Under the pieces are notes generated by a model. That model had not been told where the DNA came from. It did no database searches and saw only the letters and a program-made list of their open reading frames with translations. A DNA stretch of 64,000 nt from Mycolicibacterium cosmeticum (GTDB lineage: Bacteria; Actinomycetota; Actinomycetes; Mycobacteriales; Mycobacteriaceae): NCBI RefSeq assembly GCF_000613185.1, contig NZ_CCBB010000003.1, positions 2,046,001-2,110,000 of the forward strand. The letters run 5' to 3'. Positions 25,069 through 33,396 of this stretch are shown here, piece by piece (positions within the stretch are counted from its first letter, which is position 1; each line of letters opens with the position of its first letter). The position numbers and the translations under genes were made by a program.

Positions 25069-25539
25069 GTGACTGTTCTCGAGTTCTCCGACTCGATCCT
25101 GATCGGCCGCGGACGCGACGAAATCTATGCGCTGGTATCCGATGTCACGCGCATGGGGGAGTGGAGTCCACAATGCCGAGCGTGTTGGTGGGACGATCCC
25201 GCCACCGGACCGGTGGTCGGCGCGTGGTTCACCGGCCGCAACGAGACCGCCGAGCGAACCTGGGAGACGCGCAGCCAGGTTGTCGTCGCCGACCCCGGGC
25301 GCGCATTCGCCTGGGAGGTCAACGACGGCTGGGTCAGGTGGGGCTTCACCGTGGACGATGCCGACGCGGCCACCCGGCTGACACAGTCATGGGTGTTCCT
25401 GCCTCGCGGGATCGTCGGCTTCGGTGAACGCTACGGTCCGCAGGCCGACACCGAGATCGCCATTCGCAGCCGCGCTGCCGTATCCGGCATCCCCGTGACG
25501 CTGGCGGCAATCAAGGCCACCGCCGAACAGGGCGGCTGA
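25069..25539 (+). CDS. SRPBCC (polyketide cyclase/dehydrase-like) protein, probably leaderless
   Basis: A 156-aa START/SRPBCC-type helix-grip protein: DSILIGRGRDEIYALVSDVTRMGEWSPQC, then GAWFTGRN and a beta-rich core ending in a C-terminal helix (VTLAAIKATAEQ). The GTG at 25069 has no ribosome site, but TACACT at 25057-25062 lies 6 nt upstream, as expected for a leaderless mRNA, which supports this start over an ATG at 25042. The fold binds hydrophobic ligands. No specific ligand or partner is evident, and the gene is divergent from the UPF0014 permease. Confidence 0.85.
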   Translation: MTVLEFSDSILIGRGRDEIYALVSDVTRMGEWSPQCRACWWDDPATGPVVGAWFTGRNETAERTWETRSQVVVADPGRAFAWEVNDGWVRWGFTVDDADAATRLTQSWVFLPRGIVGFGERYGPQADTEIAIRSRAAVSGIPVTLAAIKATAEQGG

Positions 25540-25574
25540 GACGGGTGAAATATGCTGCGACGGAAGCGATGTAA

Positions 25575-26462
25575 CTACGCCGCTCCGGTACTCGCCGCGG
25601 CGTCGAGTTCGCGCTTGGTCTCCTCGTCCAACTCGATATCGCGGACCGCCGTGTTTTCCTCGAGGTGCGCCACCGACGATGTTCCGGGGATCAACAGCAC
25701 GTTCGGCGCCACCGTCAACGTCCACGCCAGCGCGATCTGCGCCGGGGTGCGATCCAGCTTCTGCGCCTCGCGCCGGACCGCGGGATGCCCGAGCACCGGG
25801 TTGTCCGCGGTGAACGCCGAGCCGAGTGGGAAGAACGGCACGAAGGAGATCCCGCGTTCGGTGCACAGGTCGAGAACGGGCTGAGCCGAGCGGTCGACGA
25901 GGTTGTAGGCGTTCTGCACCGTCACGATGTCGGTGCGGTCCAGCGCGATGCGCAGGTGCTCCTCGGAGATGCTGCTCAAGCCGATGCCCTCGATCAGGCC
26001 CTCGTCACGGGCGGCGATCATCGCGGTCAGCTGCCGGTCGAACAGCTCACGGTGTACCGGGCCGACCGAGCTCGGATCACCGGAGTGGATGCGCAGGTTC
26101 ACCGCGGCCAGCCGATCGACACCCAACGTGGCCAGGTTCTCCTCGATATCGGCACGCAACTCGTCGGGCTGCTGCGCAGGAGTCCAGTTGCCCGCGTCGT
26201 CGCGGCGGGCTCCCACCTTGCTGACGAGGGCGAGGTCCTCGGGGTAGGGATGCAGCGCTTCCCGGATCAGCTCATTGGACACCCGCGGCCCGTAGAACTG
26301 CGCGGTGTCGATGTGGTTGATACCGAGTTCGATCGCCCGCTTCAATACGGCGATGGCCTGGTCGTGGTCGCGGGGCGGGCCGAACACCCCGGGGCCGGGG
26401 AGCTGCATGGCGCCGAATCCGACGCGACCGACGGTGTGTGTGCCGAGTGAGAAGCTGTCCAT
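25575..26462 (-). CDS. Aldo/keto reductase
   Basis: A 295-aa NADPH-dependent (alpha/beta)8-barrel enzyme. The tetrad is visible: Asp and Tyr in HIDTAQFYGPRVSN, Lys in LVSKVGARR, His in NLRIHSGD. The NADP-binding C-terminal part has IPGTSSVAHLEENTAV. The start ATG is preceded by AGGA about 6 nt away. This is the YajO/oxidoreductase subtype common in actinobacteria, acting on aldehydes and ketones. It is divergent from the SGNH hydrolase gene; no substrate is indicated. Confidence 0.92.
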   Translation of the reverse strand: MDSFSLGTHTVGRVGFGAMQLPGPGVFGPPRDHDQAIAVLKRAIELGINHIDTAQFYGPRVSNELIREALHPYPEDLALVSKVGARRDDAGNWTPAQQPDELRADIEENLATLGVDRLAAVNLRIHSGDPSSVGPVHRELFDRQLTAMIAARDEGLIEGIGLSSISEEHLRIALDRTDIVTVQNAYNLVDRSAQPVLDLCTERGISFVPFFPLGSAFTADNPVLGHPAVRREAQKLDRTPAQIALAWTLTVAPNVLLIPGTSSVAHLEENTAVRDIELDEETKRELDAAASTGAA

Positions 26463-26658
26463 GATTCCTAGTTACCTTCCCTCGGGCCGGTTTGTTCCGC
26501 ATTGAGTGGTCGAGTTTCCCACTGCGGGTCTGTCTGCTCGCCTCGGCAGGCGTCGGATCGCCGATTGATGGCAATTCACAAGCAGCGAAAAATGCGTCAC
26601 ACAGACTGCACGGTTTGGGTAGTCGGGTGGCGGCCCGGCGTTGCTAACGTCGGGCCGC

Positions 26659-27672
26659 ATGAAACGTCATCCGCTGTGGGCACTCGTCATCGGCGCGGCC
26701 GGCTCCCTGGCCCTGGCCGTCATCCCGCCGGCGGGTGCCGCGCCCGACGAATCGGTGATCACCAGCGCCGTGTTCTTCGGTGACAGCCTCACCGACGCCG
26801 GTACGTACGGCTTCCGGTTCACCACCAATCCCGGCCGGACCTGGGCCCAGCACGTCGCCGGCACCCTCGGCCAGCCGGACACCCCCAACGAACACGTCGC
26901 CAGCTACGACGATGTCTATCAGGGAAAGCCCGGTATTCCCGGCCCCGGCGGCCTGAACTATGCCGAAGGCGGCGCCCGCGCCGAACTGCCCTATTCCGTG
27001 GTGTCGAAAAATCCGCAAGGGACGCCCATTTCGGCCGGCATCCAGGTACAGCGCTATCTGGCCCAGCACGCGACGTTCGCGCCGGACCAACTGGTGACCC
27101 TCTGGGTCGGCACCAACGACGTGGCGCTCAACTTCGATCCGCGATTCGGTAAGAGCCTTGCCGACGACCTGCGCGCCGACCGCGCCCCGACCCGGGAGAA
27201 GATGGACGCCGAACGCGCCCGGGTCCGCCAGGCCGCGGCGGCCGAAGCCCGCACCGCATCGACGATTCTGCGCCACGGTGCCCAGCATCTCTTGGTCTTC
27301 ACGCTCTTCGACCTCGGTGTGCTGCCGTGGTTCGAGACGCCGGCCGCACGCGACTACGTCAACGACCTGACCGCCGCCTACAACGGCGCGCTGTTGGACC
27401 AGCTGCCGAAGGATCCGCGCCTGCAGATCTTCGACACCAATGCGTTCGTCACGGATCTGTTGACGGACCCGGCACGGTACGGCTTCACCCACGGGGCGAA
27501 CGAGGACGCCTGCGCCCAGCCCGGACAGGATTACTGTGACGCGGACACGCTGAAGGAGGCCGGCGCCGACCGCACGTATGTGTTCGCCGCCGCCGAGCAC
27601 ATCACCACCCATGCGCACGAACTGCTTGCCGAGCGGGTGCAGCAGCAGATGGGTGTGCGGCCCAAACCGTGA
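26659..27672 (+). CDS. Secreted SGNH/GDSL-type esterase or lipase
   Basis: A 337-aa protein with a Sec signal (MKRHPLW, hydrophobic core, cut near AGAAPDE). Block I is FFGDSLTDAGTYG (catalytic Ser), block II has NYAEGGAR, and block III has LWVGTNDVA. Block V reads AAAEHITTHAHELL: the catalytic His is present, but the Asp normally three residues earlier is not, with Ala/Glu there instead. Length and order match autotransporter-like SGNH lipases without the barrel. A TAACGT box 8 nt before the ATG suggests leaderless expression. A hairpin with a T run follows the stop. Confidence 0.86.
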   Translation: MKRHPLWALVIGAAGSLALAVIPPAGAAPDESVITSAVFFGDSLTDAGTYGFRFTTNPGRTWAQHVAGTLGQPDTPNEHVASYDDVYQGKPGIPGPGGLNYAEGGARAELPYSVVSKNPQGTPISAGIQVQRYLAQHATFAPDQLVTLWVGTNDVALNFDPRFGKSLADDLRADRAPTREKMDAERARVRQAAAAEARTASTILRHGAQHLLVFTLFDLGVLPWFETPAARDYVNDLTAAYNGALLDQLPKDPRLQIFDTNAFVTDLLTDPARYGFTHGANEDACAQPGQDYCDADTLKEAGADRTYVFAAAEHITTHAHELLAERVQQQMGVRPKP

Positions 27673-27680
27673 ACCATCCG

Positions 27681-27700
27681 CGCGCAACAGTGCGCGTTTT
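27681..27700 (+). terminator. Intrinsic terminator after the SGNH hydrolase gene
   Basis: A CGCGCA/TGCGCG stem with an ACAG loop is followed directly by TTTT, 8 nt after the stop codon. This is one of few classic stem-plus-T terminators in the window. Confidence 0.6.
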
Positions 27701-27792
27701 GTGTAGTTCGCCGGGTAGGCGTCATCTCTAACGTCAGAGACGACAGCAATTCTGCTGGCTGACAACACACTTGACCCAAGCGAGGCGCGGAC

Positions 27793-28812
27793 GTGAAGGT
27801 ATCGCAGGAAACAATCCACGAACGGTCGAAGCTGGCGTTCACCGCGATCGGCTACGGCGGCGCGCCGATCGGCAACTTCAACGGCACGTTCACCGAATCC
27901 GCGGCGGCGGACATGGTCGCCCAATCCTGGGATCAGGGCGTGCGCTACTTCGACACCGCACCCGGGTACGGCAACGGTCTGAGCGAATACCGGCTGGGCC
28001 ATGCGCTACGCACGTACGACCGCTCCCAGCTGGTGCTGTCCACCAAGGTGGGGCGCGTGCTGACCCCGAGCCTGAACGCGCCCAACCAGGACGGCCAATA
28101 CCAGAACATCCCGCCGCTGGTGGCGTCCTTCGACTACAGCTACGACGGTGTGATGCGGGCGGTGGAGCAGAGCATGCAGCGGATGCTCACCGACCGCTTC
28201 GACGCGTTGTTCGTCCACGACTGCGACCGCTTCACCCACGGCTCAGGACAACCCGAGTACTTCCGCCAGGCGATCGTCAGCGCCTTCCCGGCCTTGGAGG
28301 CACTGCGCGAACAGGGTGTGGTCAAGGCGATCGGCTTCGGCGTCAACGAGACCGACGTGATGACCGAGGCGGTCAAGACCACGGACTCGGACCTGTGCCT
28401 GTTGGCGGGCCGGTACACCCTGCTCGAGCAGGAACCACTCGACGAGCTGCTACCCATCTGCGCGGAGCGCGGTATCGGGATCGTGCTGGGCGGCGTCTAC
28501 AACAGCGGCGTGCTCGCCACCGGGCCGGTCGTGGGGGCTCGCTTCAACTACGGCCCCGCGCCGAAGGACGTGCTGGCCAAAGCCGGCCGCATCGAGGAGA
28601 TCTGCGGGCGGCACGGTGTCGCGCTGCCTGCGGTGGCCCTGCAATTCGCCTACGCGCACCCCGCCGTCGTCAGTGTGTGCATCGGTGCCCGCAACGCAGT
28701 TCAACAGCGGCGCAATGCCGAGCTGTTCGAAACCCCTGTTCCACAGGAGGTGTGGGACGACCTCCGGACGGCCGGGCTGATCCGCGAGGACGCGCCCACC
28801 CCGGCCGCCTGA
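27793..28812 (+). CDS. Aldo/keto reductase (aldose/pyridoxal dehydrogenase-like)
   Basis: A 339-aa AKR. TAIGYGGAPIGN begins the barrel; the tetrad Asp/Tyr is in YFDTAPGYGNGLSE, Lys in LVLSTKVGR and His in LFVHDCDR. The longer loops after LSTKVG (LNAPNQDGQYQNIPP) resemble the L-fucose/D-threo-aldose 1-dehydrogenase and pyridoxal 4-dehydrogenase subgroup. The start is a GTG with GAGGCG upstream. It is convergent with the mycofactocin-type SDR. A sugar- or polyol-oxidising role would fit the neighbouring catabolic genes, but this is inference. Confidence 0.9.
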   Translation: MKVSQETIHERSKLAFTAIGYGGAPIGNFNGTFTESAAADMVAQSWDQGVRYFDTAPGYGNGLSEYRLGHALRTYDRSQLVLSTKVGRVLTPSLNAPNQDGQYQNIPPLVASFDYSYDGVMRAVEQSMQRMLTDRFDALFVHDCDRFTHGSGQPEYFRQAIVSAFPALEALREQGVVKAIGFGVNETDVMTEAVKTTDSDLCLLAGRYTLLEQEPLDELLPICAERGIGIVLGGVYNSGVLATGPVVGARFNYGPAPKDVLAKAGRIEEICGRHGVALPAVALQFAYAHPAVVSVCIGARNAVQQRRNAELFETPVPQEVWDDLRTAGLIREDAPTPAA

Positions 28813-28822
28813 CCGCGGGTAC

Positions 28823-29683
28823 TCAGTCGGTGCGTCGGTGCGGTGCCTTGAACGGGTTCATCGCACCGGCGTCGATCACCAGGGTGGTACCCGTGATGTA
28901 GCGGCCGTCCTCACCCGCGAGATACACCACGGCATTGCTGACATCCACGGGGTCGAGGAACGGGATTGCCAGCGCATGCATCGCGGTGAGCGCCGGCAGC
29001 GCCTGGTCCTGGGTGGCCCCTTCGACACCGCCGGCGAACAACCGGTTGTAGCGCGGGTTGTTGATCATCAACGTGTTGACGTTGGTCGGGTTGATCGAGT
29101 TCACCCGGATCCCGTACGGCGCGAGTTCGCCTGAGAGCGTGCGCATCAGACCGTTCACGCCGTGCTTGGACGCCGCGTAGTGGCCGACATTGAGCTCGAC
29201 GGTCAAGCCGGAGATAGAACTGATCAGGATGATCGCGCCGCCCTCGTTCTGGGCGAGCAACGTCGGGACGGTGGCTTTGATCGTCTTCCACACCCCGGTG
29301 AGGTTGACGTCGATCTGATCCTGGAACTGCTCTTCGGACAACTCCCACAGTGCAGCGGTGTCGTTCAGGGTGCCCGCGTTGGCCACCACCACGTCCAGCC
29401 GCCCCAGCTCGGAAACACCTTGCTGTACCGCCTTTTCCAGGCCCGCCAGGTCGCGGACGTCCACCTCGGCGGCAAAGACGCGGCGGCCGCGGCTCTTCAC
29501 CAGATCGACGGTCGTGACCAGGTCATCGGAATCCGGCATCGGGTAGGGCACGGTGGCGATCTGCGCGCACACATCCAGCGCGATGATGTCGGCGCCTTCG
29601 TCGGCCAGCCGTAGCGCATGGGAGCGGCCCTGGCCGCGGGCGGCACCGGTGATCAGGGCGACCTTGCCCTGCAGACGAGACAT
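28823..29683 (-). CDS. SDR oxidoreductase of the mycofactocin-coupled type
   Basis: A 286-aa short-chain dehydrogenase. The cofactor motif ITGAARGQGRSHALRLA with ADIIALDVC after strand 2 is the hallmark of SDRs that hold a non-exchanging NAD and pass electrons to mycofactocin. NAG (VVANAGTLND), catalytic Ser (LISSISG) and YAASKHG (Tyr, Lys) follow, with TGTTLVIDAGAM near the end. It probably oxidises an alcohol. It lies downstream of the ThDP enzyme on the same strand, separated by a strong hairpin. No mycofactocin biosynthesis genes are in the window. Confidence 0.93.
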   Translation of the reverse strand: MSRLQGKVALITGAARGQGRSHALRLADEGADIIALDVCAQIATVPYPMPDSDDLVTTVDLVKSRGRRVFAAEVDVRDLAGLEKAVQQGVSELGRLDVVVANAGTLNDTAALWELSEEQFQDQIDVNLTGVWKTIKATVPTLLAQNEGGAIILISSISGLTVELNVGHYAASKHGVNGLMRTLSGELAPYGIRVNSINPTNVNTLMINNPRYNRLFAGGVEGATQDQALPALTAMHALAIPFLDPVDVSNAVVYLAGEDGRYITGTTLVIDAGAMNPFKAPHRRTD

Positions 29684-29706
29684 GACTACCTGCCTTCGAT
29701 AGGGAG

Positions 29707-29751
29707 AGGTCCGCCGCCGCCGCTGCGGGGGACAGCGGCGACGGCGGACCT
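29707..29751 (-). terminator. Strong hairpin between the ThDP enzyme and SDR genes
   Basis: Arms 29707-29725 and 29733-29751 pair over 19 bp with one mismatch around a 7-nt loop. There is no T run. It lies between two minus-strand genes and could terminate, attenuate or stabilise the mRNA. Confidence 0.5.
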
Positions 29752-29778
29752 GGAATGAGCGTGCGCGGTGGGATTTAC

Positions 29779-31563
29779 CTACTGGTGTTGTTCACGGGCC
29801 CGCAGCTCGCGGTACTCGTCGGCGCGTTCGTCGGTGATGTGCGGCAGCGGCGGGAAGTCCAGCCAGCCGGGCACGAACGGACTGGCCAGATCGCGGTCGG
29901 TCGGGATCTCGACCAGCACCGGTGCCTGGGCGTCGAACGCCCGCTTGAACGTCGGCTCGAGGTCGCCCGCCGACTCCACCCGGAAGGACTCCAGCCCGAA
30001 GGACTTTCCGACCTCCTTGAAGCTGGGGCTGTAGGGCGTACCGTCCGGGCGGTTGAACTCGGTGCCGATGATCCGATCGGTGGCGTTGCGCTGGCCGCCG
30101 CGAATGGAGATGTATCCGGAGTTGTCCTGCACGATGAACACCACCGGGATGTTGTGCTGAACCGCCACCCCGATCTCCTGCACCGTCATCAGGAAATCGC
30201 CGTCTCCGGTGATACTGGCCACCTGGCGTTCGGGCGCGGCCAGCTTGGCGCCCAATGCCGCCGGCACGGGCCAGCCCATCGACGAGAAACCACCGGTGGT
30301 CAGGTGGGTACGCGGTTCGTACACGGGGAAGGTCTGCTTGACCGCACCCTGCGTGTTGCCGGAACCGACGAGTACGATCCCGTTGCGGTCCATCACATTT
30401 CGCAGGGCAGCGAGCGGGCGCTGCAGGGTGAAGGGGAAGCGGTCGGTGTCCCGGCGGGAGGACAGCTCGATCTCCCACGCCGCCTTGCGCTCGGCCACCT
30501 CGGCCAGATAGTCGCTGCGGTCCGGCTTGGCCGGCAACGAATCGACGATGGCGGCCACCGTCGGCTTGGCGTCGGCGACGATTCCGACCTCGGCCGGGTA
30601 GATCTTGCCGATCTCGTGCGGGTCGATATCGATGTGGATGAGCTTGGCGGGCGGGAACGAGAAGGACTTGCCCTGCGCGTAGCTGGATGCCGACCAGTCG
30701 GTGAAACGGCAGCCGATGGAGACCACCACATCGGCGTTGGCGGCCAGGTGGTTGCCGTGGATGGTGCCGGTCTGCCCGACGCTGCCGACGAACAGATCGT
30801 GGTCTTCGGGGAAGGCGCTCTTGCCATTCCACGTCGTCGCCACCGGGATGTCGAACCCCTCGGCCAGTGCCCGCACCTCATCGGTGGCGTAGGCGCTGAT
30901 CGCGCCGCCGCCGACCACGATCATCGGCCGCTTGGCGGTCGAGAGCACGTCGACCGCGCGCGTGATGGCCTCGGGGTCGGGGTACTGCAAGCCGACCGGC
31001 AACCGACGGGCCAGGTCGTGGAAGTTCACCTCGGCGGTCTCGGCGTGCAGGTCCCACGGCACCTCGATATGCGCGGGGCCGCGGCGGCCGGTCAGCATCG
31101 TGGAGAACGCTCGATGCATGATGAACGGCAGATCCTCGATGCTGTTGGCCACCCAGCTGCGCTTGGACACCGCCTCGGTGACCTGCGGAAAACCGTTGTC
31201 CTTCTGGCGATCCAGCTCCTGGAGCACGCCGCGGCCGCGCATATGGCGCGGCGGCCCACCGGTGATCACCAGCACGCTGGTCGAGTCGCTGTAGGCGGTC
31301 GCCAGGCCGAGGACGGTGTTCGATGCCCCGGCGCCGATGGAGGTCACCGCGCACATCGGCCGGCCCGACACCCGGTAGTAGCCGTCGGCCAGGTGCACCG
31401 CGCTCTGCTCGTGGTAGGTCTGGATGAACGGGATCTTCGATTCGTTCTCGTTGAAGGCGTCCATCAGACCCCAGATGCCGTGGCCCGGGATGCCGGCGAC
31501 GTAGGGGACTCCATACTCCTTGAGAATGCGGGCGATGACCTGTCCGCCGTTGAGCCTTGGCAT
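29779..31563 (-). CDS. Thiamine-diphosphate-dependent enzyme (acetolactate-synthase-like)
   Basis: A 594-aa protein with the three-domain ThDP layout. The N-terminal PYR domain has the activating Glu in QTYHEQSAVHLADGY. The middle domain has PMIVVGGGAISAY and DVVVSIGCRFTDW. The PP domain has the Mg-ThDP motif GDGDFLMTVQE through VQDN. The C-terminal substrate region is unlike canonical IlvB. Related enzymes include acetolactate synthase, sulfoacetaldehyde acetyltransferase, glyoxylate carboligase and IolD; I cannot choose among them. AAAGGA precedes the ATG. It is divergent from the PucR-type gene and presumably belongs to the same catabolic regulon. Confidence 0.87.
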   Translation of the reverse strand: MPRLNGGQVIARILKEYGVPYVAGIPGHGIWGLMDAFNENESKIPFIQTYHEQSAVHLADGYYRVSGRPMCAVTSIGAGASNTVLGLATAYSDSTSVLVITGGPPRHMRGRGVLQELDRQKDNGFPQVTEAVSKRSWVANSIEDLPFIMHRAFSTMLTGRRGPAHIEVPWDLHAETAEVNFHDLARRLPVGLQYPDPEAITRAVDVLSTAKRPMIVVGGGAISAYATDEVRALAEGFDIPVATTWNGKSAFPEDHDLFVGSVGQTGTIHGNHLAANADVVVSIGCRFTDWSASSYAQGKSFSFPPAKLIHIDIDPHEIGKIYPAEVGIVADAKPTVAAIVDSLPAKPDRSDYLAEVAERKAAWEIELSSRRDTDRFPFTLQRPLAALRNVMDRNGIVLVGSGNTQGAVKQTFPVYEPRTHLTTGGFSSMGWPVPAALGAKLAAPERQVASITGDGDFLMTVQEIGVAVQHNIPVVFIVQDNSGYISIRGGQRNATDRIIGTEFNRPDGTPYSPSFKEVGKSFGLESFRVESAGDLEPTFKRAFDAQAPVLVEIPTDRDLASPFVPGWLDFPPLPHITDERADEYRELRAREQHQ

Positions 31564-31691
31564 GAACTATCCTTTCGTACTTTCGCGCGGTTGCCTCACA
31601 GTCTGCCCAGGGTGACGCAGCTCTCGTCAGACGCAATCTGAGCAGTGAACTCAAGTTTTCCTGCACAATGTGACCCGGAGGTGTGTTCGAC

Positions 31692-33251
31692 ATGGCAATG
31701 ACGGTCAAGACCGCCCTCGAACTGGAGGTATTCAGCCGTGTCCCGCTGAAGGTCTACGCCGGCGAGGAAAACCTGAACCGCCCGATCCGCTGGGTTCATC
31801 CCACCGAAATCCCCGACATCGCGACCTTCCTCAGCGGCGGCGAGATGTTGCTGACCGCGGGCCTGGGCATCGGTTCCACCGCCGAGCAGCAAGTCCGCTA
31901 CCTCGACGAGATCGCCGACGCGCAGGCCGCGGTGCTGATCATCGAACTGAGCGGGCGCGCGTTCGCCGCCATGCCCGACGCGTTGGTCAACGCCGCACGC
32001 GAGCGCGGCTTCCCCCTGGTAGGGCTCGACGGCGAACTGCCTTTCGTCGAGGTGTCGGCGCAGGTGCACGAATCGATCATCGACCAGCGGGTGCTGGATC
32101 TGAGCGCTTATGAGCGGCTCAACGCCACCTTCATGCAATTGTTGCTGGCCGGCCGCGACCCGGTGCTGTTCACCGACGCGCTGGCCGCCGAAGTCGGCCA
32201 CCCCGTCGTGCTCGAGGACGCCACCTGTCAGGTCGTCGCCTACTCGGGAGCCTCCGATGCCGGTGACGCGGTGCTGGCCGAATGGGAGCATCATTCCCGC
32301 ATCGACCACGACTCAGCAGCCGGCGACGGCAACCCCAACGAAGCGCACAACTGCAGCCGGCGGGCGGTGGTGCTGCGCGGGGAACGGTGGGGCTGGCTGC
32401 ATGTCCTGCACGACGGTACCGCGGTGTCGGGCACCGCGGGCTATGCGCTGGACCGGGCCACCGACGGCATCGCCATCACCCTGCTCGGCGCGCGGGAGAG
32501 CGGAGCGAAATCCGCGCAGCGGCAGAACGCTCTGGTCAGCCGGTTGCTGCTGGGCGACATCTCCGGCGACGCGTTCGTCAGCAGGGCCCTGCGGATCGGT
32601 CGCGACTTTCGCGAACACGCGCTGGTGGTCATCTTCGTCTGCCGGGAGAATCCGATCGGGAATTCCGGTGACGACGCCATCGAGGAGCTGTGCCGTGGCA
32701 TGCGGGTACCCGCCGTGGTCGCCGACCTCGGCGAGCACACCCTGGCGATCGTCGGGTTGACCAGGACGAGTTCGGAAAAGCAAGTGGTGCAGCGGCTTTC
32801 CGCGCTGAACGTGCGGGCCGGGATCAGCCGTCCGGTCAGCGCCAATCAGCTTCCGACGGCCGTCGACCAGGCCCGCAGTGCCGCCTCGGTGGCGGCGGCC
32901 CGCCCGGAGAAGGCGGTGCACCGATTCGACGACCTGGGTGTGCTGCGCCTGCTGGCGTCGCTGGCCGGCGGTCCCGAGCTGGCCCGCTACATCGAAGACG
33001 AACTCGGCCCGGTGCTCAAGCACGACGCCAAGGCCACCAACCCGCTGCTGCCCACCTTGCGCACCTACCTGGCGTGTGACGGGAACAAGTCCCAAGCCGC
33101 CGCGGAACTGTTCGTCCAGCGGCGCACGCTGTACTACCGGCTGGAGCGCATCACCAGCCTGCTCGGCCGTTCGCTCGACGACCCCGACACCCGGCAGGCG
33201 CTGGTGTTCGCCGTGCGCGGGCACGATCTGCTGCATCGCGGCAACCGCTGA
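31692..33251 (+). CDS. PucR-family transcriptional regulator
   Basis: A 519-aa protein. The PucR N-terminal domain is clear (TVKTALELEVFSRVPLKVYAG, IRWVHPTEIPDIATFLSGGE, LLTAGLGIG). A GGDEF-like middle follows, then the C-terminal PucR HTH (LRTYLACDGNKSQAAAELFVQRRTLYYRLERI). The start is the ATG at 31692 with GGAGGTG 8 nt upstream. It lies between the divergent ThDP enzyme and the seven-gene plus-strand operon and is the likely regulator of both. PucR members sense purine or other nitrogenous catabolites. Confidence 0.92.
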   Translation: MAMTVKTALELEVFSRVPLKVYAGEENLNRPIRWVHPTEIPDIATFLSGGEMLLTAGLGIGSTAEQQVRYLDEIADAQAAVLIIELSGRAFAAMPDALVNAARERGFPLVGLDGELPFVEVSAQVHESIIDQRVLDLSAYERLNATFMQLLLAGRDPVLFTDALAAEVGHPVVLEDATCQVVAYSGASDAGDAVLAEWEHHSRIDHDSAAGDGNPNEAHNCSRRAVVLRGERWGWLHVLHDGTAVSGTAGYALDRATDGIAITLLGARESGAKSAQRQNALVSRLLLGDISGDAFVSRALRIGRDFREHALVVIFVCRENPIGNSGDDAIEELCRGMRVPAVVADLGEHTLAIVGLTRTSSEKQVVQRLSALNVRAGISRPVSANQLPTAVDQARSAASVAAARPEKAVHRFDDLGVLRLLASLAGGPELARYIEDELGPVLKHDAKATNPLLPTLRTYLACDGNKSQAAAELFVQRRTLYYRLERITSLLGRSLDDPDTRQALVFAVRGHDLLHRGNR

Positions 33252-33396
33252 CCGGTATTGCATGGTGTGAGCAGGCATGCGCACCAGCGCTGCACACTGT
33301 GCTGCTCCCGGCGGAGGGCGCAATCGGCCTAGTTTTGGAAGATGGCCCATCACATGGGCTCATCCCATACGTCCTCTCAGCCCAGAGGAGCGCCAC

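Noticed and set aside
29755..31641. 628-codon plus-strand open frame opposite the ThDP enzyme
   Set aside because: It is antisense to a gene with full ThDP motifs, has high-GC shadow composition (Arg/Gly/His/Asp-rich) and no domain.
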